Positions 34,510 to 48,717 of a DNA stretch of 64,000 bases are shown in pieces. A model generated the notes under the pieces. The model made no database searches, was not told where the DNA came from, and saw only the letters and a list, made by a program, of their open reading frames with translations. The stretch is taken from assembly GCA_911728435.2 (NCBI GenBank), contig OU452199.1, positions 40,249,253-40,313,252 on the forward strand, read 5' to 3'. How positions within the stretch are numbered: the stretch's first letter is position 1; every line of letters starts with the position of its first letter. A program made the position numbers and the translations under genes. The stretch is from Apoderus coryli (lineage: Eukaryota > Arthropoda > Insecta > Coleoptera > Attelabidae).

Positions 34510-37500
34510 CTGAAAAATAAATTCAGAGTCAAATGTGTATTTCAGTTTATTTCAAATTATTCCATTATTGAAATGAATAATAATAATAAATGCATTTATT
34601 GGCATAATTTGAGTGGCAAAAAATATACCGGGTGTCCCACCGGGAAGGGCATCCATCCATGCACTTTGTTTTTTTTTTTAAATACGGACCTGTTTTTTAA
34701 ATATTGGAATCTAAAACTTTTCATCTGCAACTTTGCGATAAATCGTGGGTGGTTTCATAACACAATACAAATACTTTTGGAAGTGTAACAAATATTATAA
34801 AAACAGATACACTTTTAAAAGAGCCCTGCCTAGAACTTAAAACAATTTCACAATATTTTGTTTATCTAAGATTTTTCTTTATCAAAACTAATACATTTTT
34901 CCCAACGGTGCTCTAATTAATCAATCTCCTCAAAATATGCATTTACATAATAATACTCGTAATAGCTTTATTACTCAACAGAACAAGTTCCATTTACAGA
35001 GCAATGCATACAAAAACCAACTATAAATATTAAATAACAGTAGGTACATCAATAAACAACGAAAATCAACCAAAGTACACAAGTATTAATGAACATCAAG
35101 TTCCTTTAGTATTGATTCCGCGGAAGACAATATTTCATTCAGAGAATCAAAAAATATATCACACTGATCATTAACCAAATTAAATTGCCGGCACATAGTA
35201 TAAATGGGAGATTTTAATATAACATTTGTTCTGGCTCGCTCATTATAAAATGCAATAGAACTTCTAGCATTGATACGCGGAACCAACAGAGATACCTTTT
35301 CCAGTAGCTCAGGGCACACTACATCACTATTGAATATCTTATACAGAAAGCTTATACTAAACAAATTTCTCTTTAAACTTTGAAATTGAAATCGGTCAAT
35401 AAGATATATGTAAGGCATTCCGCGATCCAGGTAAGTTCCATCAATCTTAAAGCACACACATTTTAAAAATTTACGCTGAACTTTATCAATCATTTGAATA
35501 TCACAGTCATAGCAGGGGTACCAGACCAAAAAGCAATACTCAAGCTTGGATCTTACATATGCAAAATATAGAGTATTCAAAGTAACGACACTCTCGAAAT
35601 ATTTGCTGTTTCTAACAATAAAGCCATAAGCTTTGGTCGCACCAGCCACCATATCTGTAATATGTTCCTTGAAAGTGAAATGCATGTCAAAAGTAACTCC
35701 AAGATCTTTAATAGACTCCTTTCGATTAAGAATTACTCCATTTACATTATAATAAAAGATGGTCGGGGACGTTTTGCGGGTATAAGAAACAACATTACAT
35801 TTCTTAGGATTGAGGGAAAGTCGGTTTGTTCACACCAAGCATTCACCAATTGAAGACTGCCCTGTAGCGAAATACAATCCTCCGGCGTACTTATCGTTGT
35901 AAAAATCTTTAAGTCATCTGCATAAATCAGTTTACTACAATTCAATAATTCTCCCAAATCATTAATGAATAATAAAAATAATAGAGGTCCCAGATTTGAA
36001 TCCTGAGGTACTCCAGATAGAGCTGTATAATATGTCGATGTATATCCATTGTATGACACAAAGTGAACTCTATCAGTAATATAAGATTGCAGAAGACTGA
36101 CGGCATCAGCGCTAAAGTCAAAATGCCGAAGCTTTTGTATAAGGATTGTATGATCAATTCTATCAAACGCCTTGCAAAAATCGGTGTATACAACGTCAAC
36201 CTGACCGCGGTTATCCAACGTCCCAGACACGTATTGTGAAAAAAATGACAAATTTGTAAGTGTGGACTTGTGTGCAATGAAACCATGCTGATACTGGACC
36301 AGCCCATGTTGAACAATTGGATAAATACGATTGTAAAGGACTATTTCAAGTAATTTAGAAAAATGAGACACAATTGATATAGGCCTATAATTGGTTATAT
36401 CCGCACGATCTCCGCTCTTGAAAACAGGACACACCTTAGCATTCTTCCAGACCATAGGAAAAGTATTACGTCTTGATATTAAGTTATAAATTATACACAG
36501 AGGAACGCACATTACTGAAATTGTATCTTTAACCAAGAATGAGGGAATCCCGTCAGGTCCGGAAGTAAACCTGTTCTTTAATTTGCGAGCAGCCATAACT
36601 ATCTCTCCTTCAGTTATATTTCCAAATGTGATATCATTTCCACACAGGAGCGATAATGCATCATCATTAGCACAACCCACAGGTCCCACAAAGACACTTT
36701 CAAAGTATTTAGCAAACGGATGAAAGCACAGTTTGGTTTGTTTAAAATACATTTAATTGTTAAAAAAGTTAAGATGAATTTCCTCGTTTTCTTGCCCCAC
36801 CCTGGGGAACACCCTGGCTACGCCCATGTTTTGTAGTCCTAAATCCGAAAATGCTAAGGGAATTACTGCAACAGGGACAGTTTTTTGCTACAGGGGGAGG
36901 TGGTGAAGAAAAAAAGGAAAGACATTATTTTTTCACAGCATAACTTTTAATTTATATACCGTGAGGTATTCTATTCCTTTCACATTTTCCAAAAGGCTAG
37001 TCCTGCTAGATGAAATGTTCGTCTGTTGTAAGTACCTTTTGGAGTCACTCGATTGTAGAAATCATTTGGGTATCTGATACGAATGAAAACACTTTGTAAC
37101 TTCCTGTCCGAAATAAATAAATAAATAAATAAATCTTTAATGTCTAACAGGTTTACACCCAATCACAAGACAATTACAATGTTTGAACTTAAAAATAATA
37201 ATTCTATGCAATTTATAGACTTAAATATAACACCAAATACTGACTACACTACGAATAAGAACAAAATAAAAAATACACTAATTATTATTAATACAAAACC
37301 AAGAGTACGCTAAGCTGACAAGCCACGCCACCCCATATCTTGAGTAAAAAAAAAATCATTCCCTTCTCAACATGAATCTAAAAAATATAAGAATTATAAG
37401 TTTAAACTAGTTAGATATTCGTGCAACTGACGCTTGAAAGTGTTAAAATTTTCATTGAAAAAGTCTACAAATCTGTATATTTTATGGTAATTGGACAAAC

Positions 37501-40500
37501 TGCAAGCTCTGTAAACCGGCGCTCTACCCTCATAGTTAGTTTGTGCTTGAGGTACTCGAAATATGTTGCTATTTCTTGCATTATGTTGGGGAGCATTTAT
37601 ATTGATATGTTGCAAAAGACGAGAACAGTCAATCATGGCATGAATAATCTTAAATAAGAAGACCTGATACGAATAAATTCTGCGATAGTTTAGAGATTGA
37701 AATCCGAATGTTTTTAGCAACGTTTCATGACTATATCCTCTGTAGGGAAAGTGGCCATTAACTTTAAAATAAATATGTTTTAAAAATTTTCGTTGGACAG
37801 CTTCTATTTTGTTTATATGTACCTGATATATAGGGGACCAAACAACCGACGCATATTCCAATTTAGGTCTAATTAGTGAGTTGTATAGTGACACAAGACA
37901 AGGCACGCGTTCGAAACCCACAGTAGAGCGAACAATAAAACCCAAAATTCGAATAGCATCATTCACAATTCGCTCCACATGATGGTTAAAGGACAAATCG
38001 CTATCAACCCACACTCCAAGATCTCTGACAACCTCGCATCTCCTCAAGGTCGCCCCATCCACACTATAATTCATCTCAAGTATATTCCTCCCCTTGCAAA
38101 AGCTCACATACTTACATTTGTCTATGTTTAGTGGAATTCTATTTTCTGTACACCATATTACGAGGCGGTTCAAATCGGTCTGTAGATCCTGACAGTCCTG
38201 CAAGTTTTCAAGAACACGAAACAACTTCAAGTCATCGACAAACAACAGACATTCACTCCCAATATTTTGTGTAATGTCATTTATGTATATGGCGAACAAT
38301 AAGGGCGCGAGATTACTTCCCTGGGGCGCTCCGCTGGTCGCAGTGAAATCATGTGATCTGAACCCGTTATATTCGACATACAGCCTGCGTGAGCATAAAT
38401 ATGATTGGAAAAACTTTATTAGATTATGGGTGAAGCCGACATTTTTCATTTTAAGTTGCATTATTGTATGATCCATCCTATCAAATGCTTTTGAAAAGTC
38501 AGTATATATGGCGTCAATCTGTAGTCCTTTTCCAAGGGCGGGATAGGTAGCCTGCAGAAATTCTGCGATGTTAGATACCGTCGATCTCTTTTGAAAAAAC
38601 CCGTGTTGTTCCCACAATATGAGGTTTTTAACTTGATTAAATAATTTGTTCTGCAATACCGTTTCGAAAATCTTTGAAAAATTCGATATTATTGAAATTG
38701 GGCGACAGTTTGTTATTCTATCGTTATCGCCCGCTTTATGTACAGGGCATATTCGCGCTATTTTCCAGGCGTCAGGAAATACATGTGATGAGATTGATTT
38801 ATTAAACAATATACACAAAGGCTCCGCCAGAGCATAGGCACAATCCCTCACAACGAATGCGGGAATGTTATCTGGTCCTGCCGTCATCTTGGGTTTTAAC
38901 TTTTTCAATGAATCGAGAATGTCTGTCACATTTAATTCCCCAATACTGACCGGAATATCGGCATTTCCATCTGGAGTATAATAGTCCACCTGTTGCGATG
39001 GCAGAAAAGCACTTTGAAAAAAATCGGCAAAAGCGGTCACTATATTCTCAGGCTTCTCCAGCAGGACCTCGCTGTCACTAATCATACTACCGGGAATGCG
39101 CGTTCTTCTAGATTTGCTTCGCACGAACCTCCACAATTGTTTAGGGTCCGATTTAACACAATCCTGGATTTCAAGCAGATAATTGCTATATGACGTTTCA
39201 ATTGCCCGCTTAATCCTACACCTCAAAACCCTAAATTCATTTAAATAGAGAACCGAACCAGTAGCCCTCCATTTTTGTAACACTCTATGCTTAGCCTTGA
39301 ACCATGCCGGATATGAGAACCGTCCCTTACGCACTTTAAAAACAGGTACACACATGTCAAAAACAACAGTCAGCCTTTCGTAAAATAATTCAGTAGCCTC
39401 ATTAATATCCTCATAGGCATGTAAGAATGTCCAGTCTATGGAGGCAATTTCATTATACAATAGAGGAAAGTTAGCCCTGCGTTTTGCAAGTGCATTAATA
39501 GAAAAATCTTTGTGACTTGAGTTAAGCGTTAATTGAAAGAGAACATTTAGGGCAGGATGATGACTGTCTTCAGCCACCGCAGGCGGTACACAGCGTATAA
39601 TCATAGAAAGGCATTTTTGTTGGGTCAATTACGGCATCTGGCCGTTACATGACTTTAACAGTATTATTGCACTTAAGGAATCAACGAATTATTGTGGAAA
39701 TGACTATACCAGTACCCAGGATCTACTGATTTTCATTCTGGTATTCTTGAGTTGCTTATATAGAACAATTCCCAAGAGCATTTATTATACCTTACTGCAC
39801 AGCTGTATAATAATGTTTTTCGCATTGCACATTTTACTGTATGCAATAAACATTAGGTACATTTCTCTCTCACAGACCGCTTGAGCTCAATTACTCGGAA
39901 TCTTGATTGTCTTTTTGTTCTTTCTTCACTTTCATCTTGTCTTAATCACCTTGTTCTTATTTTAAAATTTATTTCATAGTTATTCGTTTGTATTTTTTCT
40001 TGTTTGTTATTACCTTTTTGTTTAATGGTTGTTCTTTCGCGGTATGCGTTCGTGTAATTTTATTGTTATGAACAATCAGCGCCCGGTGTCTCGTTATTGT
40101 TAACACTGATTGCTGGTAAAGATAATGACAACCAGTGGTGGCGTGGTAAACAAATTAAGCAATTTGTATGAACGCAAGTTGAAACAAATTTTACTAACGT
40201 GTCAATTTGACATACAAGGGTTGCCTTTTATATTTTGGGATTAGAGAACCAAAACAAATATTAATCATCGAAAATCACTTTATTGTTTTTCAAAATATTC
40301 CCCATGAAGATCTATACACTTTTGCATGCGTTTGAACCAATTGTCGAAGCACTTTTGCCACTCTGATTGAGGCATCTCCAAAACATGCATTCTGAATGCA
40401 GCAACCGCTTCTTCAGGTCAGTTACATACGGGAATAAAAAGAAGTCATTCGGTGCCAAGTCAGGACTATACGGCGGATGACTCATCAAATCAATGTTTTG

Positions 40501-43500
40501 GGTGCTCAAAAATGCAGTTGTTTGAGCCGATGTGTGAGAGCTCGCATTGTCGTGGTGAACAGTGATCCGTCTTCGGCGGTTGGTTTTCCTGATTTCTTGG
40601 AAGACAACTGGCAAACAAATGGTTGTATACCACTCAGAATTGACTGTTCTGCGTTGATCTATTGGTATCCAGTTTTTCCGAAAAAACAGGCGACCATTTG
40701 CTTGGAAGTGCTTCGTGCGCGAATAACTTTTGTTGGATTTGGTTCATCGTGAAACACCCATACAGTCGACTGCGATTTACTTTCGGGCTCATACGCGTAA
40801 GTCCTCGATTCCATCACCTGTCACGATGTCATAGACGTGTTTCGAAGCACCGCGATCGTATTTTTTGAGCAATTCTTTCGTCCAATCGACACGAGCCTTT
40901 TTTTTGAGCGATAGACAAATTGTGTGGGATCCAACTCGAACAAATTTTTTTGACAGTCAAATGTTTATGCACTATTGAATGTATGCTGGTCCCACTAATG
41001 CCTAAGGTGGTCTTAATCTCTTGATAGGTCACATGGCGATCTTGCAATATCCGTTCGCGCACAGCATCAATGGTTTTCGGAACAACAACTGATTTTGGAC
41101 GACCTTCACGAAATTCGTCTTGGAGTGAGGTACGACCACGATTGAATTCACCATACCATCGATAAACACTGGTCCTTGATGGAGCTTCATCGCCAAAAAT
41201 TGAATTAAGTTCATCCATGCACTGTTGCTGAGTTAATCCACGTCGAAAGTTGTAAAAAATAATTGCACGAAAATGTTTACAATTTAATTCCATTTTTGGG
41301 CCGAGATGAATCTTTTAAGTTACTGTAAACAACACATGTCGTATGTCAAAACGTTCTGAGTACGTATAACCTCAAACATGTTCAGTTTACGATAGAGCTG
41401 TCAGTTGCCAGATTGCAAATCCCGAAATATAAAAGGCAACCTCGTATTGTGATTGGTATAAACCACAGAAATCTTATATTATATATATATATATATATAT
41501 ATACTCTAGAATGATAATCCCGTAGTACAAAAATGTAACCAAAAGTGTAGAGCTGTCCATAATGCGCATGATCACCAGTAACTTATTTTTCAACAGGACC
41601 GGCTTTGATTAAATGTAATATTACTGTTATAGGTATATTTAAGATTAAATTTTACCATTTGGTAACATTCAAATAAAAAAATGGAATAAAGGAATTTAAG
41701 AAATAAAAAATTACATTAAATATCTAAATACTTTATTGTCTAACAGGTACAACCCAATAATAATAAATCTAAGCAGAAACGAGAAATAAGTAAAAATTCT
41801 AATACTGGAAAATATCTTAAGGACTTGAGCATTCTAATTATTTATTTTATTATTATATAATATTTGTTTGTTTATACAACCACCTTAGGCGTCTTACCTC
41901 TCTACAGCCTTCAAAGAAGGGGTACAAGAAACAGTTACTTCACAAATATTTTCCGTATCCATGTAAACCACTTCCATATCATCCGTACTACTCGCAATAG
42001 TATTTTGTGACAAAACATGGTTGGTAGAACTTGTATTCTCAGCAATTTCATGGAGGATTCTATAATTAAGTATATTCCAGTTTAACAACAGAATTCAAAC
42101 GAACTTTGTATACCTACACAACGTAGGAAATATATTCTTGACATACATATCATGCATTTTTGACAGACTGGTTTTAAGTAAACAGTGTCTTGATATCAAA
42201 CGATTAAGAATTTAACTTCCACTCTCATTTACATAATCTCTTCTTTTCACAAAAGTTTGGGAACTGCATCGGGTACGAGGGTGATCCTCTTGCCGTCTTC
42301 TCTACAAATGATATCTTCTGCAGCGAAATGCTTACTGCATATGACATTCCCATCACATACATTTTCTGTACTAGGATCCCAATGCCCGCATCCAAACATC
42401 ATGTCTTTTTTTTGTCAAGCTAAAAATGAGTATCATGTCAATGGTATCATATTGACTCAAACTGAGACTGTTAGAAACCCGAAACAATAACTTACTGAAA
42501 ATATTTAATACCAGGAATGACATTTTTACACCACAACACTATACACCTCATTGTTTGTTAAATAAACGAACTAAAACCAAAATAACAAATATTAAAAACA
42601 ATTTTAATCACAAATAGGTATATCTATCAACAATTAAAATATACCACGAATAAAACCATAACTCAATTATAAAACCTATCTGAATTGTTGTGAAGCCGAC
42701 TCTGACAGATATTCCCACTACGAGAAATGTCATTTGCGAAAACAGACGCTGTTGCGAAATCTCCTAAATTTAATAAGATTTGGAAAAAAATGTTTCGTTC
42801 ATATTGCTGAAAACTAAACAGTATGCAATTTTACCGATAACATTTAATTATTTGATTTTGTCAAGCAGTTTCGTATGACGCAACATGTGGATTTATTTAT
42901 AAAACAGATATGTCGCATAAATTCTGTAAGGCGAACGACAAAATAGTTTTAAATATGGCAGCTCTGTACTGAAAATAAGTTACTGAGGAGCATGCATAGT
43001 TCGTGAAAACTCTGCATACCCGTTACACTTTTTGGTATTCGGCTGGATTTAATTAGCATTCTAGAGTACATTCTAGAGTACATATATAATATGTATGGTA
43101 TAAACAAATAACAGATTGCCGTTGTTCTGAATAGAGGAAGATAAAAAAATCCAAGAGGTGGCTAAACAAAATTAAAATTGGCACTCTATTAATTCGGAAG
43201 TAAAGATTTTTAATATACACTGTGTTCAAGATAAGAATGGGATAGCATTGGAATCTTGGAAACGGTAGGAGTTACAATGTCGGTGAAATTAGAGAAAAGT
43301 TTTACAATTTAAACACCTTTTAAATGGTGTTTTCAAAAGTAAAGTAACTTTAACCGTTTTTGAGAAATTTTTAAAAAACTAATTTTTGCAATTTTCGTTT
43401 TTATTTATTTCTGACGTTGTTTTTAGAGATATAAAAAAATTAAAAGCACTTTCTAATTGTTACTTTTTGAGGATAATAAGATAGGGTTTACAAATTTCCA

Positions 43501-46500
43501 CTATGACGTTTCGTTTTTGAAAAACCAACTTCGTTTTTTTAAATACGGTCCTGTTGTTAAATTTAAGGCCATTTTCAACTCAAAAATAGGTGGTATATTA
43601 CACGTAATGGTGTAAACAAGTTTTCAGTATTTTTAGCTGTTTTTTAAACTTCTTCAAAAAGAATGGCCATAGTTTGGCACTTAACTAACTGAATGCAGAG
43701 TAGTATGTTTTGCAAAAACATTCTTTCGTCGTTACTCACAATTATTTATTATTATTTGGCAATTTATTTCTGTCTCAGTACAACATTTTTATTTTGTACG
43801 CGGTTTTTTAAATTTAGTTGAAATTGTTGTGCTTTTTGAGGTTATTAAAGAAAATGCCTTTCTCAGATGCGTGTTTTACGGCAAATAAGTGCGGTTTTTC
43901 TTGAATAATTTTAAAGAACAGCTAAAAATACTGAAAACTTGTTTAAACCATTACCTGTGATATACCACCTATTTTTGAATTGAAAATGGTTTTAAATTTA
44001 GCAAAAAAAAATCGAGGGCCGTATTTAAAAAAACGAAGTTGATGATGATTTTTCAAAAACGAAACGTCGTAGTGAAAATTTGCAACCGCTATCTTATTCT
44101 CCTCAAAAAGTAACAATGAGAAAGTGCTTTTATTTTTTTTATATCTGAAAAATAACGTCAGAAATAAATAAAAACAAAAACTGCAAAAAATTGTTTTTTC
44201 AAAAATTCTCGAAAACGGCTAAAGTTACTTTACTTTTGAAAACACCATTTCAAAATTAAATTGTACAACTTGTCTCTAATTTAACCGACATTGTAATTCC
44301 TACCGTTTCCAATATTCCAATGCTATCCCATTCATATCTTGGACACAGTGTATAAAAAAACAAATGTACTTTACTCTTGAGAATTCGAATTTGAGCTTTC
44401 TCATTGGGATCTCGGGAACTGAAAGAGCTACATGGTCCGCTAAATTGAGACAATGTTGCGCATTTATGAGCTCAAAAATTTGCATTATTTCCGGAGATAT
44501 TCGCCTAAACACGAAATTTTAGTAAACCGTTTATTTTTTTTTCCAAATTAATTTCAAAATAAATTGCAAATACCTACATATTGTCACTTTTTCCGCTGAT
44601 TTTTAAACTTTTGGCATCCGACGTTTCATCTTTGAGTAGCCATCATCAATTTAGTGTTTTTAAATACGGACCTGTTTTTTAAATATTGAAATCTGAAATC
44701 AATTTTTATTACGAATCCACAGATCTGAAACACATGTTTATTACGACGTTTCGTGGTGTTTATGACCAACAGCAGGAAATTTTCAGATACGACCCTGCAT
44801 TTGTAGCAATTTTGTAAGAAATATCCAAGTGAATCTATGAATTTTTCCTTATAATAGACCAGTTTTAGTTTAGTTCAACAAAAAATGCAGCCGCCTCTGT
44901 TATTTCGATTGATAAGGTTTTTGGTTTCTTTCTTTACTTATTTTATTTGTGTTTTATTTATTTTCTATATATCGCCGCTAGATGGAGCTATATAACAATG
45001 TTTCTGATTGTGTCAATTTTCTTAAAAAAATCAAATGGAATGGTACTATTAGTCTTCACTAGATAGAAAGAGCATATAAAAATAAAGAAAACAGTGAAAA
45101 CCGGAATACTCTATCTTTTTCCTGTCCATCTCAATGACTGATTATATTTTTGCCTAAATTTAACATTCAATAAATTTTTATAAAACTAATAGTGGGCTGT
45201 GACAAAAAAACACTCATGTTGTTATGGCAACGAAGTTAATGTCAATGTCAAACATAATTAATATATTTGTCAAATTAGTCTGTGGATTTATTTATTTAGT
45301 GCGTTTATAAATGATCACCCAATACCTACATATTCATTTATAACACAGGCCAACACACATTTTGGTGCCTGCGATTTTTTAACTGTTCCTGAGTAATTTT
45401 TGGATGCAGAATGTAAAAAGGTTCTCAGATTTTGTCTATCAGATCTAGTTTTTGAGATTTTTTAAAAAATTGTGTATATAATTTACGTTATAACTGTTAT
45501 AATATATAATATTACTATTGACAGTTAAAAAAAACAAAGACACATGGATTTAAGTATTTATTGCAAAAACTTAATTTACATAATTACATTAGTCACTAAT
45601 CACATAAAAATTTTCTTTTATACGATTTTCTAGAATGGAGTTTACTAGGGCAGTCTCGCTGAAGGCTCCAGCAGTAGTCCGCCATCATGTGGCTATCCCA
45701 TCGTCCTTGATAACGATCTTCCATAGTTTTAATATCCTGGTGGAATCTTTCCCCCTGTTCTTCACTACAATCACCTAAGTTTTCTGGAAAACGATCTAGG
45801 TGGCTGTGGAGGTAGTGAACTTTTATACTCATGTTACAGCCGAGAATATTAAAATTTGAAAGCATAGTTTCCACTAATTCTACGTAATTGTCTGCTTTAT
45901 GATTGCCAAGAAAATTTTGTACTACTTGAACAAATGAACTCCAAGCGTTAAATTCAGTCTCGTTCATTGATGTGGTGAATTGTGGATCTTTAACAAGTTG
46001 CCTTATTTGAGGACCATCAAATATACCAGCTTTTAGTTTTTCCGTGCTAATGCCAGGAAATTTACGTGACAAATACCCAAAACAATTTCCATCTCGATTT
46101 AAGGCCTTCACAAATTGCTTCATTAGGCCTAGCTTGATATGCAAGGGCGGAAGTAAGATTTTTTCTCTTGAAACCAAAGGTTCGTTGATCACGTTTTGTA
46201 TTCCTTGAATCATGACATCTCTTGAAGGCCAATTTTTGTTAACCCAGTGCTCATTTTTAGCTCTGCTGTCCCAAAGGCACAAAAAACAAGGATATTTTGT
46301 ATAACCACTCTGCTGTCCAAGGAGGAAGTTAATCATTTTTAAATCAACACAAATTGACCACTGATGTTCTTCGTATTTAATTTTTCTCAAAACTAATGCT
46401 ATTGTTTCATATTCTTCCTTCATGGTAGTAGAATGACCAATAGGAATTGAGCCATATTTGTTACCGTTATGTAAAAGAACACATTTTAAACTACGTTTTG

Positions 46501-48677
46501 AACTGTCAATAAAAAGGCGCCAATCATCTGGAGTGTATTCAGGCAAACCCATTTTTTCTAAGAGCCCTTTTATATTGTTACAGAATACCAAGTCATTTTC
46601 CTGAGTGAAAAAAGGCAGCAGATCCTTATCTCTTTTACGATAAAATGTAATATTAGTACCTCGACAAAGTAGATTTTTTTCTTTTAATCTGGATGCAAGT
46701 AATTCAGCGGATTCCTTTGAGAGATTCAGGTCTCTTATAAGATCGTTTAGTTCTTCTTGATTGAAACACTGCGGAGTTGCTAAATCTGCTTCAAAATCGC
46801 TGTCGTTTTCTGATTGAATTCTTTTAACTTCGTCAGACGTTGATGTTTCTGTATCATCTTCTGTCAGTTTGGGTAGACTGCTGAATGATGGAACGGGTAT
46901 TTCTTCCGAATGCACTACAGGCCTTCTTGCAGAATCTAGATCAGGATATGTCCATTTGTGTCTATTGTTTCTATTTATGCCTTTAATATTAACGAGACAA
47001 AAATAGCAGTCGTCATGATGGTTCCGCGGTTCTCTCCAAACCATTGGTACACCAAACTTTAGGCACTTCCTCTTTCCAGTTGTCCACTGTCGCAAATGTT
47101 CAACACATGTTTTACATATGAAATGTGGGGCCCAAGATTTATCTTGATCTCCTAAATGAACGCCAAAATAGGCAAGATAAGCTCTTTTCACAAAGTCAGA
47201 AATCCTTTTTCTGCTCTCTTTCAAAGTGTATTCACCACACACATAACAAAAAACATCGGGATGATTTACACAGGTACGTCTGCTTGTGGATGCCATTGTT
47301 TCAGTTTAGTGTCTTGATACTACAAAACGACCAAAATTTACACAAAATGATAGCACAACTTTACTTGGGAAAACTCAGTAATATACTAAATCAAGTACAG
47401 CCAAGCAGGTATAGAAGGATCGGGTCATAGGCAATTACAGGTATAAAAGTAAGTAAGAGCATTGTATTGAGTAGTTCCTAGTATAGGAACATTGGGTCAG
47501 GGACAATTCCAGGTATCCATTTGGCTAATTAGATTCTGGGAAATTCCTATTTTGACGATTAAGTACATATTTATCTCTTTATTTGTTGTCCTTTATCAGA
47601 AAAAAATATATCATTTAACCTGTAACGTGTATCTCAAAAACTAGAGCTGATAGAAAAAATCTGGTGGCATTTTTGGAATCAGCACATTAAAAACATCTAA
47701 AATCAGATGTTAGATTTCTGGCACCAAATTTTTTTTTTCATTTTGTTGGCCTGTGTAATTTTTTGTTGAAAGTTCTTGCGACGTTCTTTTTAGAACTCAC
47801 ATTTTTGTTGTAAAAGAATTTATGGTTAAAATTTTCACTTGATTTTGCAAAAGGAATATATCATTTAGTAAACAGAACTTCTAAAATGGAATTGTTTGGT
47901 GTTGCATTTCATTTATCTTTCAAGAAATGCCAAACGATATAAACTGAAAATACTTTATTTCACTCTACATTTAAAATAAGTCATCACTCTAAAAATATCT
48001 GTCGCCCTTAATCACGTTATCTTATCGCGATAGGTATGCGCCTGCGCGGAATATGGAATATTATAAGGACCAATATTTGACTTCAAAAACTGTACTTCAT
48101 CAATGTAAATGTGTATCTCTTTTTATAATGTGTGTATTAACGCTCCAAAAAATATTGTTCTCGTGTTATGAAACCGCTGATAGCTCTTCCAGTTGTATAC
48201 AAGGACGATTTATCGCAAAGTTGCAGTGGATTTGTTTAATGTAGGTACATAATTATTTAGCCAAAATCTATATTATATCTATCTTACCTCCTCTGGTGCC
48301 CAGTGATCAATCACAGTTTCTGTTTGTGGATCAATAGTTAATCCTTGAATAGACAAGTACGGTCCTGTGTATCCGTTAATTGCATAAATTAATTTTCCTG
48401 AAACAATAAAATATGTTACAATAGGTATATCACCGGAAATCCACAATTTGTATATTATATTATCAGTTAATTAATTAAATAACTAGATATATTGTGAATA
48501 AGTAGGTAAATATCTACGGTCTACGGTAATAAAAATCAGGTGTAAGGAAATTTTAGTACCTAGTGGTTATACAACTTATACTACACCAAATATGGAAGCA
48601 TTGCCTTAAATGGAATTCTCTGTAGAATGATACAGACAATACGGAACAGAACTATCATCGGCCTCCGTGGCGCAATT

Positions 48678-48717
<40 letters not shown>

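Larger units (their letters stand above)
34510..48287. other. PAL last intron, 13.8 kb, transposon-filled
   Basis: GT-AG intron (GTAAGAT donor at 48287, CAG acceptor at 34510). It contains two non-LTR reverse transcriptases, a mariner, a THAP-bearing repeat, a foldback MITE and a complete unclassified DNA transposon. A CCGGGTGTCCCACCGGGAAG repeat end is at 34628. No conserved host element recognised. Confidence 0.85.

Noticed and set aside
36980..37162. Minus open frame with RYPNDFYNRVTPKGTYNRRT
   Set aside because: Looks like a protein fragment next to the non-LTR 3' end, but I could not tie it to a family or to PAL splicing.
41485..41503. (AT)n run as a regulatory TATA region
   Set aside because: Simple microsatellite at the edge of a repeat, with no gene start nearby.
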